Positions 43,180 to 52,027 of a DNA stretch of 53,916 bases are shown piece after piece. The notes below the pieces were generated by a model, which saw only the letters and a list, made by a program, of their open reading frames with translations, was not told the DNA's origin and ran no database searches. The translations under genes and the position numbers were made by a program. Location: positions 1 through 53,916 of the forward strand of contig CAMKJS010000012.1 in the NCBI GenBank assembly GCA_946413245.1, written 5' to 3'. Within the stretch, counting starts at the first letter, position 1. Each line of letters opens with the position of its first letter. This DNA is from an uncultured Clostridia bacterium (GTDB lineage Bacteria; Bacillota; Clostridia; Christensenellales; Aristaeellaceae).

Positions 43180-43523
43180 CAGAACAGCCCGCCCATCCCC
43201 ATGCCGGGAGCCATCCGGTTCATCGCGGTTTCACGGGCTTCCTCGCCCTTGCGCAGGGCTTCGTTCACCGCGGCCAGGATCAGATCCTGCAGCATTTCGA
43301 TATCATCCGGATCCACCACCTGCGGGTCGATGGTGATGGAAGCGATCTCCCGCTTGCCCGTGACCTTCACCGTGACCATGCCGCCGCCGGAAGAGGCTTC
43401 ATACTCCGCCGCGTCCAGCTGCTCCTGGGCTTCCTGCATCTGCTGCTGCATCTTCTGCGCCTGGCGCATGAGCTGCTGCATGTTGGCGCCGCCGCCGAAA
43501 CCGCCGAAATTCTGTCTTGCCAT
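43179..43523 (-). CDS. YbaB/EbfC-family nucleoid-associated protein
   Basis: 114 aa from the ATG at 43523, with GGAGGAA upstream; the ORF extension to 43538 has no site. Opening MARQNFGGFGGGANMQQLMR, a Gln/Met-rich helix, then VTGKREIASITIDPQVVDP and DDIEMLQDLILAAVNEAL are typical. Binds DNA as a dimer. Paired with recR in most bacteria, as here. Confidence 0.94.
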   Translation of the reverse strand: MARQNFGGFGGGANMQQLMRQAQKMQQQMQEAQEQLDAAEYEASSGGGMVTVKVTGKREIASITIDPQVVDPDDIEMLQDLILAAVNEALRKGEEARETAMNRMAPGMGMGGLF

Positions 43524-43547
43524 GTTTGTTTCCTCCAATAATTTTTT

Positions 43548-43605
43548 TATCCCCTCAGACCCTTCGGGTCAGCTCCCCTTACAATATGGGGAGCCTTTTG
43601 GGATA
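43548..43605. repeat. GGGGAGC intergenic repeat element
   Basis: Ends are inverted (TATCCC...GGGATA). Inside are two hairpins: GACCC-TTC-GGGTC and GCTCCCC-TTACAATAT-GGGGAGC. I recall closely similar sequences dispersed in clostridial genomes. It sits between the topoisomerase A gene and ybaB in an otherwise tight minus-strand series. Confidence 0.65.
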
Positions 43606-43610
43606 GTTTT

Positions 43611-46121
43611 TCAGGAATTGCCGGTGCCGGGGGAATCCTCCGCCGGGGGTGCCTCCAGCAGAACCATGCCGGTTACCACGTCGTCCAGGACTGCCATCAC
43701 ATAGGGCATGCCCCGGCCCTGTTTGTTCTGCAGCAGTACCTCCGAGCAGGGAAGCTTCGTCGCGGGGCTGCGGAACTGGCGGACCAGCAGGGAACAATCG
43801 GTGTTCCGCGGCGCCAGGCAGAGACCGGCCAGCATGCGGCCGTTGTTGCCGTTCCTGTTGAAACTGAAGCAGTGCACGCCTTTTCCGCCCCTGTTCTGGC
43901 ACTCGAAATCGATCCCGGGAATCCGTTTGCCCCAGCCGCGTTCGGAGAAGAGGATCAGGTCATCCTCCCCCTGAAGCTGACTGAACCAGGTGACCTCGTC
44001 TCCCGCATCCACCGCCATGCCGCGGACGCCGGAGGCTACGCGCCCCTGCACCGGCACCGAAGCGAGCGGGAAACGGATGCTCATGCCGCCGCGGGTGACG
44101 AGCAGCAGATCCCCTTCGCCGGAAGCGGGACGCACATCCAGAAGGCTGTCGCCCTTCTTCAGCACCAGTGCCGGATATTTGCGGCTGCGTACATCATACT
44201 CCGCCGCCGCGCTGCGCTTGATCAGACCGTTTCGGGTGACGAAGAGCAGATCCGGCATGGTACTGAGAGCCGCGGAATCGCAGGCGATCATCAGCAGGGC
44301 ATGCTCATCTTCTTCCAGGCCGGCCAGTACGCCGGACAGCAGCTGGCCCCGGTCCCGGGGCTTGCTTTCCGCCAGTTTGCCGACGCCGATCGGGTAGCAG
44401 TTGCCCAGGTTCGTGAAGATATACAGGGTTTCCGCCGTGGTGGTACGCAGCAGCATCCGCGGCGCTTCCGCCGGATTCTCCTCCGGCGTGGGAAGCGGTG
44501 TCCGCTTCAGCTGCGCCGGGGATACGCGCTTGAGATAACCGCTTTCGGTGAAGAGAATGACAGCGTCCTCGGGAGCGGGGGTGTTATCCGGCAGTTCCAC
44601 CGGGGTATCCTCCGGCTGCTCCAGCGTGGTGCGGCGGCCGTCCTCCGCCCAGGCGGCGCCGATGGCTTCCATCTCTTTCCGGATCACGCCCAGCAGTTTC
44701 TTCTCGCTTTTGAGAATGCCTTCCAGCTGGGAGATCAGCTTCAGCACGTCCGCGTATTCCTTCCGCAGGGCTTCGATCTCCAGGTTGGTCAGGCGCTGCA
44801 GGCGCATGTCCAGGATCGCCTGCGCCTGGACTTCGCTCAGGGCGAGGCGCTCCATCAGGGCGAACTTCGCCTCTTTCGGGGTCTTGCTTGCCCGGATCAG
44901 GGCGATGACCTCGTCCAGATTGTCCAGCGCGATCATCAGGCCTTCCAGGATATGAGCCCGGGCTTTGGCCTGCTTCAGATCATACTCCGTACGTCGGGTG
45001 ACCACCCGCTTCTGGTATTCGATATAGGCGGCGATGATCTGCTTGAGCCCCATCAGCACCGGCTTTCCGTTGGCGATCGCCACCATGTTGACGCCGAAGG
45101 TGATCTGCAGATCGGAATACTTGTAAAGATACGCCAGCACCCGGAGCGGATCCACGTCCCGCTTCAGCTCGATCACGGCCCGCATGCCGGTGCGGTCGCT
45201 CTCGTCCCGGATGTCGTAGATGCCGCCGAGGGCCGCCTTTTTTTCCTCACTGAGCCGCAGAATCTTCTCCAACATGGCGGACTTGTTGATCTGGTACGGG
45301 ATCTCCGTGATCACCAGGAGCTTGCGGCCGGAAGCCCCGTCCTCCACGTGCACCCGGGCCCGAAGCGTCAGCTTGCCGCGGCCGGTTTCGTATCCCCTGC
45401 GGATTTCCTCGTTGTTGATTAGCACGCCGCCGGTGGGGAAATCCGGCCCGGGCATGATTTTCATCAGCTCATCCAGGGAAATATCCGGGTTCTCCATCTG
45501 AGCGACGGTCGCCCGGATGGCTTCGCCCAGGTTGTGGGTGGGAATGTTGGTGGCCAGACCTACAGCGATGCCGTTAGCACCGTTGACCAGGAGGTTCGGG
45601 AAACGGGCGGGAAGCATATCCGGCTCCTTCAGGGTATCGTCGAAATTGAGCCGGAAGGGAACCGTATCCTTCTCAATGTCCCGGAGCATTTCCAGCGCCA
45701 GTGGCGTCATGCGGGCTTCCGTATACCGCATGGCGGCAGCGCCGTCCCCGTCGATACTGCCGAAGTTGCCGTGCCCGTCCACCAGGGGACAGCGCATGGA
45801 GAAATCCTGAGCCATATGCACCAGCGCACCGTAGACGGAGGAATCCCCGTGAGGGTGATATTTACCGAGGCAGTCGCCCACGATGCGGGCGCACTTGCGG
45901 TGAGGCTTGTCGGGTGTGGTACCCAGCTCCAGCATGGTATACAGGATGCGGCGCTGCACGGGCTTCAGCCCGTCCTCCACCCGGGGGAGGGCACGCTCGA
46001 GAATGACGTGTTCCGCGTAGGGCATCATGCTGTTGTGCATGACGTCCTCCATGTTGATCTCCAGAATCCGGGAAGGATCGTCCTTCACGATGGGTTTTTC
46101 CGGTTCTTTCCGCTTTGCCAT
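43611..46121 (-). CDS. Type IIA DNA topoisomerase subunit A (GyrA/ParC type)
   Basis: 836 aa. Opening [21 protein letters not shown], the quinolone-site region [20 protein letters not shown], catalytic Tyr in AAMRYTEAR, then [19 protein letters not shown]-terminal propeller repeats ([25 protein letters not shown]) include QNRGGKG, a slightly altered GyrA box (QRRGGKG), which favours gyrase-like wrapping. Other stretches ([12 protein letters not shown]) look ParC-like, so I leave it unnamed. The residue matching E. coli GyrA Asp87 is Gly. Four bases after its B partner. Confidence 0.94.
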   Translation of the reverse strand: MAKRKEPEKPIVKDDPSRILEINMEDVMHNSMMPYAEHVILERALPRVEDGLKPVQRRILYTMLELGTTPDKPHRKCARIVGDCLGKYHPHGDSSVYGALVHMAQDFSMRCPLVDGHGNFGSIDGDGAAAMRYTEARMTPLALEMLRDIEKDTVPFRLNFDDTLKEPDMLPARFPNLLVNGANGIAVGLATNIPTHNLGEAIRATVAQMENPDISLDELMKIMPGPDFPTGGVLINNEEIRRGYETGRGKLTLRARVHVEDGASGRKLLVITEIPYQINKSAMLEKILRLSEEKKAALGGIYDIRDESDRTGMRAVIELKRDVDPLRVLAYLYKYSDLQITFGVNMVAIANGKPVLMGLKQIIAAYIEYQKRVVTRRTEYDLKQAKARAHILEGLMIALDNLDEVIALIRASKTPKEAKFALMERLALSEVQAQAILDMRLQRLTNLEIEALRKEYADVLKLISQLEGILKSEKKLLGVIRKEMEAIGAAWAEDGRRTTLEQPEDTPVELPDNTPAPEDAVILFTESGYLKRVSPAQLKRTPLPTPEENPAEAPRMLLRTTTAETLYIFTNLGNCYPIGVGKLAESKPRDRGQLLSGVLAGLEEDEHALLMIACDSAALSTMPDLLFVTRNGLIKRSAAAEYDVRSRKYPALVLKKGDSLLDVRPASGEGDLLLVTRGGMSIRFPLASVPVQGRVASGVRGMAVDAGDEVTWFSQLQGEDDLILFSERGWGKRIPGIDFECQNRGGKGVHCFSFNRNGNNGRMLAGLCLAPRNTDCSLLVRQFRSPATKLPCSEVLLQNKQGRGMPYVMAVLDDVVTGMVLLEAPPAEDSPGTGNS

Positions 46122-46124
46122 GGA

Positions 46125-48104
46125 TCAGACGCCTCCTTCCTGCTCCGGACGGCGGTCCGCGAAATCGTCCGCCCGGTTAAAGTCGGCGTGCTCGCTGATA
46201 TAGTCCCGGCGGGGCTCCACCTTGTCCCCCATGAGAATGGTGGTCAGCCGGTCCACCAGCGCGGCGTCCTCGATGGAAACGCGCATCAGCTTCCGCTGGG
46301 AGGGATCCATGGTGGTTTCCCAGAGCTGCTCCGGATTCATCTCGCCAAGGCCCTTATAGCGCTGGAGCGTGTAACCCTTGCCGATGGAGCGGGTGGCCTT
46401 GTTCAGCTCCCGGTCGTCATAGGCATAGAGAATCTTCTGGCCCTTCTGCACTTTGTACAGGGGGGGCATGCCGATATATACGTGACCGTTGGTGATCAGG
46501 TCCTTCATATACCGGAAGAAGAAAGTAAGAAGGATGGCACGGATATGGGCTCCGTCCTGGTCCGCGTCCGACAGGATGATGACCTTGCCGTATTTCAGGC
46601 TGTCCAGGGAGAAGCTCTCGTCGATCCCGGTGCCCAGCGCCGTGATCAGGGAGCGGAACTCCTCGTTGCCCAACACCTGATCCAGATGCTTTTTCTCCAC
46701 GTTCAGCGGCTTACCGCGGAGGGGGAGGATGGCCTGAAAACGCCTGTCCCGCCCCTGTTTGGCGCTGCCGCCGGCGGAATCGCCCTCCACGATAAAGAGC
46801 TCGTTATCCTCCCATTTGCGGCCGGTGCAGCTGGCCAGCTTGCCCACCAGCGGAGCCGCTTCCAGGGCGCTGACCTTCCGGGTGTTGTCCCGGGCCTTGC
46901 GGGCGGCTTCCCGGGCCTGGGCGGCGCGGATCGCCTTGGTGACAATGGCGGTGGCTGTGTCCTGATTCTTCAGGTTGTCCAGCCAGTCCTGCATCTGCTG
47001 CGTGATAACGGCTTCCACCGCGGGCCGCACTTCACTGTTGCCCAGCCGCCCCTTGGTCTGCCCCTCGAACTGAGGATTCTTGACCATGGCGGTCAGCACA
47101 CAGGTGAGCCCTTCCCGGAAGTCCTCTCCGGAAAGATTGTTGTCCTTTTCCTTCAGCAGGCCGACGCGGCGGGCGTAATCGTTCAGACACTTCGTGAAGG
47201 CGGCCTTGAAGCCTGTCTCGTGCGTGCCGCCTTCCGGGGTGTTGATATTGTTGACATAGGAGAACAGGCTTTCCGTATATCCGTCCGTATACTGGATAGC
47301 GGCCTGGCAGATGATCGTATCCCGGCGGCCTTCCAGGAAGATGATATCCTCCCGCAGGGGGGTCTTGCCGGTGTTCAGGTAGCGCACGAAATCCGCGATA
47401 CCGCCCTCGTAGCGGAACACCCGGGTCCGGTTCTCCGCTTCCGGAATCCGCTCGTCCGTGAATGTGATCTGCACACCGCGGTTCAGGTAAGCCAGCTCCT
47501 GCAGGCGGCGCGCCACGGTCTCCGTGTTGAAACGGACGTCCTCAAAAATCTCGTCATCCGGCAGAAAGCGCACCAGCGTGCCTTTTTTGCGGGTGTTTCC
47601 CACGGTCTCCAGGGGCCCGGTCGGCTTGCCGGCCTCGATCTTCCCGGTCCGCGGATCCGTCCTGGAGGTGAAGCTCATACGGTAATGGGTCCAGTTCAGA
47701 AACACGTCCACGGTGAGCCACTTGCTCAAGGCGTTCACCACGCTGGCGCCCACTCCGTGCAGGCCGCCGGAATAGTCATAGTTTTTGCTGTTGAATTTGC
47801 CGCCGGCATGGAGCACGGTGAAGATAACCTCCACCCCGGGGATCCCCAGGGTCGGATGATTGTCCACCGGCATACCGCGGCCGTTGTCGTACACACTGGC
47901 GGAACCGTCCTTATGCAGCGTGACGGAAACCTCGTTCGCAAAGCCGTTGGCGGCTTCGTCAATGGCGTTGTCCACAATTTCCCAGAGCAGATGATGCAGC
48001 CCGCGGGCGGACGTGGTCCCGATATACATGCCGGGACGCATGCGGACGGCTTCCAGCCCCTCCAGAACCTGGATGTCCTCCGCGGTATAGGAACGCGATG
48101 CCAT
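46125..48104 (-). CDS. Type IIA DNA topoisomerase subunit B (GyrB/ParE type)
   Basis: 659 aa, ATG after AAGGAGTG. GHKL ATPase: LEAVRMRPGMYIG, EIVDNAIDEAANG (catalytic Glu), DNGRGMPVDNH, GGLHGVGASVVNALS. Transducer Lys in QTKGRLGNSEVRP. Toprim metal site EGDSAGGSAKQGRDR and ILSDADQDGAHIR. C-terminal GLGEMNPEQLWETTMDP is the subunit A contact. Length without the large proteobacterial insertion. First gene of a minus-strand operon: this gene, subunit A, ybaB, recR, rmuC, galM. Confidence 0.95.
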   Translation of the reverse strand: MASRSYTAEDIQVLEGLEAVRMRPGMYIGTTSARGLHHLLWEIVDNAIDEAANGFANEVSVTLHKDGSASVYDNGRGMPVDNHPTLGIPGVEVIFTVLHAGGKFNSKNYDYSGGLHGVGASVVNALSKWLTVDVFLNWTHYRMSFTSRTDPRTGKIEAGKPTGPLETVGNTRKKGTLVRFLPDDEIFEDVRFNTETVARRLQELAYLNRGVQITFTDERIPEAENRTRVFRYEGGIADFVRYLNTGKTPLREDIIFLEGRRDTIICQAAIQYTDGYTESLFSYVNNINTPEGGTHETGFKAAFTKCLNDYARRVGLLKEKDNNLSGEDFREGLTCVLTAMVKNPQFEGQTKGRLGNSEVRPAVEAVITQQMQDWLDNLKNQDTATAIVTKAIRAAQAREAARKARDNTRKVSALEAAPLVGKLASCTGRKWEDNELFIVEGDSAGGSAKQGRDRRFQAILPLRGKPLNVEKKHLDQVLGNEEFRSLITALGTGIDESFSLDSLKYGKVIILSDADQDGAHIRAILLTFFFRYMKDLITNGHVYIGMPPLYKVQKGQKILYAYDDRELNKATRSIGKGYTLQRYKGLGEMNPEQLWETTMDPSQRKLMRVSIEDAALVDRLTTILMGDKVEPRRDYISEHADFNRADDFADRRPEQEGGV

Positions 48105-48136
48105 GGGGTCACTCCTTGCTGAAATCGATTCCTCTC

Positions 48137-48165
48137 ATTATACCACAGAGTGTGGTTCAATGCAA
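48137..48165 (-). promoter_or_regulatory. Promoter of the topoisomerase operon
   Basis: On the minus strand, TTGCAT (48160-48165), 17 bp spacer, TATAAT (48137-48142), about 33 bases before the start codon. Confidence 0.65.
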
Positions 48166-48197
48166 ATCCGGGCACAAAATCTGGTAAAAAGACAGCA

Positions 48198-48240
48198 TAA
48201 AACCCGGGGAGAAGGACGCAGCCCTTCTCCCCGGGTTTTA
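48198..48240 (-). terminator. Terminator after apbE
   Basis: TAAAACCCGGGGAGAAGG pairs with CCTTCTCCCCGGGTTTTA around ACGCAG-type loop. On the minus strand the T-rich side follows the apbE stop at 48245. Confidence 0.85.
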
Positions 48241-48244
48241 TGGT

Positions 48245-49261
48245 TTACGGCATCGGTATCGGATCCGCACCGGAGGAGGAAACCACCGTGCGGTCCCGCT
48301 GAATGAAGACGGCTTCGATGCCTTCCAGGCTTTCAACGAGCTTCAGCCCCTCCTCCGTGCCGAGAATGAAGGCGGCGGTGGCCAGCGCGTCCCCCCATAC
48401 GGAAGGCCCCGATACGATGGTGACGGAAGCCAGCTCGTTCTGCACCGGCCAGCCGGTTTTCGGATCCAGAATATGGTGGTAGCGGACGCCGTCCAGATCA
48501 AACCCCCGTTCATAGATCCCGCTGGTGACCACGGAGCCGTCCCGGCTGTCCAGCACGAGCATGGAGGTGCCGGTGGGCGCGTCGATATCCTGGATACCCA
48601 CCTTCCAGGCGGAACCGTCCGGTTTCTCTCCGATGGTCACGATATTCCCGCCGAAGGAGAGAATGGCCTGCGTCACGCCCCGGTCGATCAGGTACTGCTT
48701 CACCTGATCCGCGATATACCCCTTGGCGATGGCGCCGAGATCCACCATCATGCCTTCCGGAAGCGTGACTGTGCTGCCCTCCAGAACCAGTTTCCGGTAA
48801 TCTGTCCGGGCAGCTGCGTCTGCCAGCTTCGCGGCGTCCGGCAGCACAGCGGCACCGGAAGTAAAATCCCACAGCACTGAGGCGGGAGCAACAGTGATAT
48901 CGAAAGCACCTCCGGAAAGCCGGCTGACTTCCAGCGCAATGGAAATTACCTCCGCTGCGGCGTCAGAAACCTGCACCGGCTGCCCGCCGGCATGGTTGAT
49001 CCGCCAGACGTCGCTGCCTTCCACCGTGCGGGAAAGGAGCTGTTCATACCGCCCACATTCCAGCAAGGCACTGTCCAGCAGGGAGGAATCCTCCGTATAG
49101 GCGGAAAGCGTAATCACCGTATCCAGATAAAATCCCACCGCGGACTGGCGGGAAACAGCCTGAGCCGGAACTGCCGGCAGGGAGAGAAACAACGCTGCTA
49201 CAAGTATGCCGCAGATCCATCTTCGCAGAACACAGGTTGTTCTTTTCCAATTCATACGCAA
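48245..49261 (-). CDS. apbE: FAD:protein FMN transferase (ApbE)
   Basis: 338 aa. Transfers FMN from FAD onto Thr/Ser of exported FMN-binding proteins. Signal sequence to about residue 36 (WICGILVAALFLSLPAVPAQA). ApbE motifs: GFYLDTVITLSAY, SGGAFDITVAPASVLWDF, MMVDLGAIAKGYIADQVKQYL, SFGGNIVTIGEKPDGSAWKVGIQD and HHILDPKTGWPVQN. Start: TTG at 49261 is nine bases from AGGAGG; an ATG at 49255 also fits. Directly downstream of a NusG-II gene and facing an FMN-binding protein gene across a divergent promoter, so its substrates are probably the two local FMN-binding proteins. Confidence 0.94.
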   Translation of the reverse strand: MRMNWKRTTCVLRRWICGILVAALFLSLPAVPAQAVSRQSAVGFYLDTVITLSAYTEDSSLLDSALLECGRYEQLLSRTVEGSDVWRINHAGGQPVQVSDAAAEVISIALEVSRLSGGAFDITVAPASVLWDFTSGAAVLPDAAKLADAAARTDYRKLVLEGSTVTLPEGMMVDLGAIAKGYIADQVKQYLIDRGVTQAILSFGGNIVTIGEKPDGSAWKVGIQDIDAPTGTSMLVLDSRDGSVVTSGIYERGFDLDGVRYHHILDPKTGWPVQNELASVTIVSGPSVWGDALATAAFILGTEEGLKLVESLEGIEAVFIQRDRTVVSSSGADPIPMP

Positions 49262-49279
49262 TTTCCTGATCCTCCTGGT

Positions 49280-49717
49280 TCATGGTTCCCGGACTTCCAC
49301 AGACAGATGATGGGGCAGACAGATAATCCAGCCACTTAGGACACGGGTTTCCAGGTTCTCCCTTGTGACCTCGCCCATATTGACACAGTCCTGATTTGCG
49401 CAGTTCGCGCTTTCCATCCGCACGGAGGTTCCGCTCAGCAGAACGGTGTTCCGGCCTTCCTCTGTTTCTACGGTCAGGCTGTGCGCCTCGGAAAAGGGAA
49501 GATCCGCAACCGTGTTTCCGTCCAGGGTGACCACCACTCGCAGATCCGAAGCATCCGGGGACAGTTCTCCGCCGGCCCAGACATTCCCATCCAGCGTCAG
49601 CCGGACCACTTCCGGGGACGGCGCCGCCGGACGAAGCAGGAAAAACAACAGCACTCCCACTGCAGGCAGCAGGGGAAGAAGCAGCCACTTTGCGTTCAGA
49701 CGGCGCTTTCTCACCGT
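49280..49717 (-). CDS. NusG-domain-II membrane-anchored protein 1
   Basis: 145 aa from the GTG at 49717 after GGAGGAG; the longer frame to 49801 crosses the promoter. Basic start and one membrane helix (LLLPLLPAVGVLLFFLL), then a small beta domain outside. Conserved region SANCANQDCVNMGEVTRE followed by GWIICLPHHLSVEV matches the NusG-domain-II fold and the second copy at 52028. Cys spacing CxxxxC plus ICLP is kept in both. Probably an accessory of extracytoplasmic flavin electron transfer, as such genes are often beside apbE. Function is inferred. Confidence 0.85.
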   Translation of the reverse strand, partial: TVRKRRLNAKWLLLPLLPAVGVLLFFLLRPAAPSPEVVRLTLDGNVWAGGELSPDASDLRVVVTLDGNTVADLPFSEAHSLTVETEEGRNTVLLSGTSVRMESANCANQDCVNMGEVTRENLETRVLSGWIICLPHHLSVEVREP

Positions 49718-49745
49718 GTTCTCCTCCGTGAAACAGGATAAAATA

Positions 49746-49774
49746 ATTATACCTGTTTCCGGAAGGAGAAGCAA
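49746..49774 (-). promoter_or_regulatory. Promoter of NusG-II / apbE operon
   Basis: On the minus strand, TTGCTT (49769-49774), 17 bp spacer, TATAAT (49746-49751), about 29 bases before the GTG at 49717. Confidence 0.65.
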
Positions 49775-49851
49775 GGGAATGAAAAATATAGGCGCAAACA
49801 ACTGATTGCAATCATTCTGTAATCAATTTTATAATCATCTGTCTGAATGGA

Positions 49852-49880
49852 TTGCGATAGGGAAGAAAATATGATACAAT
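49852..49880 (+). promoter_or_regulatory. Promoter of the repeat-tailed FMN-binding protein
   Basis: TTGCGA (49852-49857), 17 bp spacer, TACAAT (49875-49880). Divergent from the NusG-II/apbE promoter about 80 bases away, so the two units could share control. Confidence 0.6.
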
Positions 49881-49959
49881 TATTCCAACAGCCGGAAAGT
49901 CGTGCGACAGGCCGGTGATAAAACGCGCAGGCGTTATCGACCGGAGAAATGGAGAAAAG

Positions 49960-51009
49960 ATGGACAACAAGGCATTTGGCAAACTGGCAATTTCCGCATG
50001 TGTCGTTGCGGCGGGGACCTTGTATCTCAGCGGCGCCATTACCGGCGAGCCTATTGTGTACGATGTGTCCAGCAAGCCGGCAGAGGTGCGGCAGGCGCTG
50101 GATCCCGCGGTGAAGGACGGGACCTATTATGCTGAGCGGATGAACTCATTCAGCACCGTGGACGTGGAGATCAGCATTGAAAACCAGGAGATGAAGGATG
50201 TCAAAATCTCCTCTTCAGGAGATATGGATCTGCTGACGGATGAAATCCGTGCCGAATGGGGAGAGGCTATCCTGGCCAGCCAGAGCAGCACGCCGGACGC
50301 TGTGACCGGAGCGACGCTGACATACTCCGCCGGATCCGTAACGGAAGCGGTGGACGACATTCTGGCACAGGCCAAAGGAGAGAAGGAGCCGGAACCGGCG
50401 CCGGGCGCTGCGGCAGAGCCGGAAGCGGAGCCAGTTGCCGAACCGGAGACGGAACCCGCGGCGCAACCGGCAGCGGAGCCGGAAGCGGAACCCGCGGCAG
50501 AACCGGAAGCAGAGCCGGAAGCGGAGCAGGTCATAGAGACCGACGGCAGCCGGTTCATGCGGGAACGGCCGGACATGACAACATCTGTAGAGGAGCCGAA
50601 AGCAGAGCCGGAAGCTGAATCGGCTGTGGAGCCTGCAGCCGAGCCGGAAGCTGAGCCCGTGGCAGAGCAGATCGTGGAAACGGATGGCAGCCGGTTCATG
50701 CGGGAACGGCCGGACATGACCGGAGCCGTAGAGGAGCCGGAAGCTGAACCTGAAACGGAACCGGAAGCCGAGCAGATTGTCGAAACAGACGGCAGCCGGT
50801 TTATGCGGGAACGGCTGGACACAACCGAAGCCGTGGCGGAACCTGAAGCAGAGCCGGAAGCTGAACCTGAAGCAGAGCTGGAAGCTGGACATGAAACGGA
50901 ACCGGAAACTGAACAGATTGTAGAAACAGACGGAAGTCGGTTTATGCGAGAACGGCCCGTGATCAAGGATACAAACGGCGACCGCTTTATGCGGAAGAGA
51001 TTTTTATAA
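49960..51009 (+). CDS. FMN-binding-domain protein with repeated ETDGSRFMRER tail
   Basis: 349 aa from the ATG at 49960 after GGAGAAAAG; a GTG at 49915 lacks a site. A signal anchor lies near residues 5-27. The FMN-binding domain spans residues about 50-135 with flavinylation motif DAVTGAT (residues 113-119; Thr119 the likely acceptor). From residue 145 the chain is a Pro/Glu/Ala-rich acidic spacer. The spacer carries ETDGSRFMRER at residues 193, 240, 275 and 322 and ends in NGDRFMRKRFL at the C-terminus. Role of the tail unknown; substrate of the nearby ApbE is the likely role of the domain. Confidence 0.88.
   Translation: MDNKAFGKLAISACVVAAGTLYLSGAITGEPIVYDVSSKPAEVRQALDPAVKDGTYYAERMNSFSTVDVEISIENQEMKDVKISSSGDMDLLTDEIRAEWGEAILASQSSTPDAVTGATLTYSAGSVTEAVDDILAQAKGEKEPEPAPGAAAEPEAEPVAEPETEPAAQPAAEPEAEPAAEPEAEPEAEQVIETDGSRFMRERPDMTTSVEEPKAEPEAESAVEPAAEPEAEPVAEQIVETDGSRFMRERPDMTGAVEEPEAEPETEPEAEQIVETDGSRFMRERLDTTEAVAEPEAEPEAEPEAELEAGHETEPETEQIVETDGSRFMRERPVIKDTNGDRFMRKRFL
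50536..51009 (+). repeat. Peptide repeat array ETDGSRFMRER (four copies plus one degenerate)
   Basis: Copies start at 50536, 50677, 50782 and 50923, with a degenerate fifth at 50968. Spacings of 141, 105 and 141 bases are in frame. The codons differ (ACC/ACG/ACA, GAC/GAT, TTC/TTT, CGG/CGA) while the peptide is unchanged, so protein sequence, not DNA, is being kept. Confidence 0.9.
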
Positions 51010-51014
51010 GCGAT

Positions 51015-51043
51015 AAAGGGGGGATGAAAATCCCCCCTCTTTT
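51015..51043 (+). terminator. Terminator after the FMN-binding protein
   Basis: GGGGGGAT, GAAA, ATCCCCCC, then TCTTTT. Confidence 0.85.
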
Positions 51044-51075
51044 CAGAGTTTATGCTTTTTTAGGAGGAAAGACGC

Positions 51076-51963
51076 ATGGAGAAGATCCTGCTGAAAAGGG
51101 GAAAGGTAACAGCGGAAATACAGACGAAGGGAGCGCAGATCGCCTCTTACCGGACAGAGGAGGGCCGGGAAGTGATCTGGCAGGCGGATCCGGCGGTCTG
51201 GCCGCAGCACGCGCCGGTGCTGTTTCCGGTGTGCGGCAAGGTGACGGACGACCGGATCCTGATTCTTGGGAAAGATTATCCCATGACAAAACACGGATTC
51301 AGCCAGAATGCCGAATTCACCGTGATCCGGAAAGGAGAGGATTTCGCGGAGCTCGCGCTGAAACCAACGGAAGAAAGCCGGCAGCAGTATCCTTTTGATT
51401 TTACGTTCTCTGTGATCTATGCGATGACTGAGGACGGATACCGGACCACTTTCATAGTGGAGAATCATTCGGACGAAATTATGCCTTTCTGTGCAGGCGG
51501 ACACCCGGCGTTCGTATGCCCGATGGAGGAAGGTGCGGCTTTTGGGGACTATGAGCTGATTTTTCCGGAAAAAGAGGACGGCTGGAACGCGCTGGTTGCC
51601 AGGGACGGACGGCTGGACGGCGGGGAAACGCTGGTATGTCTTCGGGATGAAGGCAGGATTCCGCTGCGCTACGACTGGTTTGACACGCGGGACACGCTTG
51701 TGCTGACCCATCTGAAGAGCCGGAGTGTGAAGCTTGTGCACAAAACCAGTGGAAAGGGACTTAGACTGGATTTCCCGAAGTTGGAGGTATTGGCTGTGTG
51801 GACCATGCCGAAGGCACACGCAAAATACGTGTGCCTGGAGCCCTGGCATGGCATTCCGGACACCGTGGATGCCAGTGGTCGATTTGAGGATAAGTTTTTT
51901 GCGACTCTGCTGAAGCCCGGTGAAACCTGGGAGGCTTCCTTCGTTATGGCGCTGCTGAACTGA
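51076..51963 (+). CDS. Aldose 1-epimerase-family protein (LacX-like)
   Basis: 295 aa, ATG after TTAGGAGGAAAG. Galactose-mutarotase-like fold of the LacX/YphB type: start LKRGKVTAEIQTKGAQIASY, HAPVLFPVCGKV, MTKHGFSQNAEFTV with His, FCAGGHPAFVCPM, and VCLEPWHGIPDTVDASG with the catalytic-type Glu. Distinct from galM at 40211. Sugar substrate not known. It is cut off from the FMN gene by a terminator. Confidence 0.88.
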   Translation: MEKILLKRGKVTAEIQTKGAQIASYRTEEGREVIWQADPAVWPQHAPVLFPVCGKVTDDRILILGKDYPMTKHGFSQNAEFTVIRKGEDFAELALKPTEESRQQYPFDFTFSVIYAMTEDGYRTTFIVENHSDEIMPFCAGGHPAFVCPMEEGAAFGDYELIFPEKEDGWNALVARDGRLDGGETLVCLRDEGRIPLRYDWFDTRDTLVLTHLKSRSVKLVHKTSGKGLRLDFPKLEVLAVWTMPKAHAKYVCLEPWHGIPDTVDASGRFEDKFFATLLKPGETWEASFVMALLN

Positions 51964-51977
51964 AAGAAGCATAAAAA

Positions 51978-52020
51978 ACAAGAATCCGGCTGTCTGATTG
52001 AACAGCCGGGTTCTTATTTT
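51978..52020. terminator. Bidirectional terminator between convergent genes
   Basis: AAGAATCCGGCTGT/ACAGCCGGGTTCTT with A-rich left and TATTTT right flanks, between the LacX-like gene and the minus-strand NusG-II gene. Confidence 0.85.
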
Positions 52021-52027
52021 ATCTTTA

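Noticed and set aside
45534..48122. An 862-codon open frame on the plus strand opposite the topoisomerase genes
   Set aside because: Antisense shadow of two well-conserved genes; no ribosome binding site and no family features.
50389..51009. Possible RiPP precursor or quorum peptide with repeated cores
   Set aside because: Kept only as a speculative option: no modifying enzyme, dedicated protease or exporter is next to it, and the repeats sit on an FMN-binding protein.
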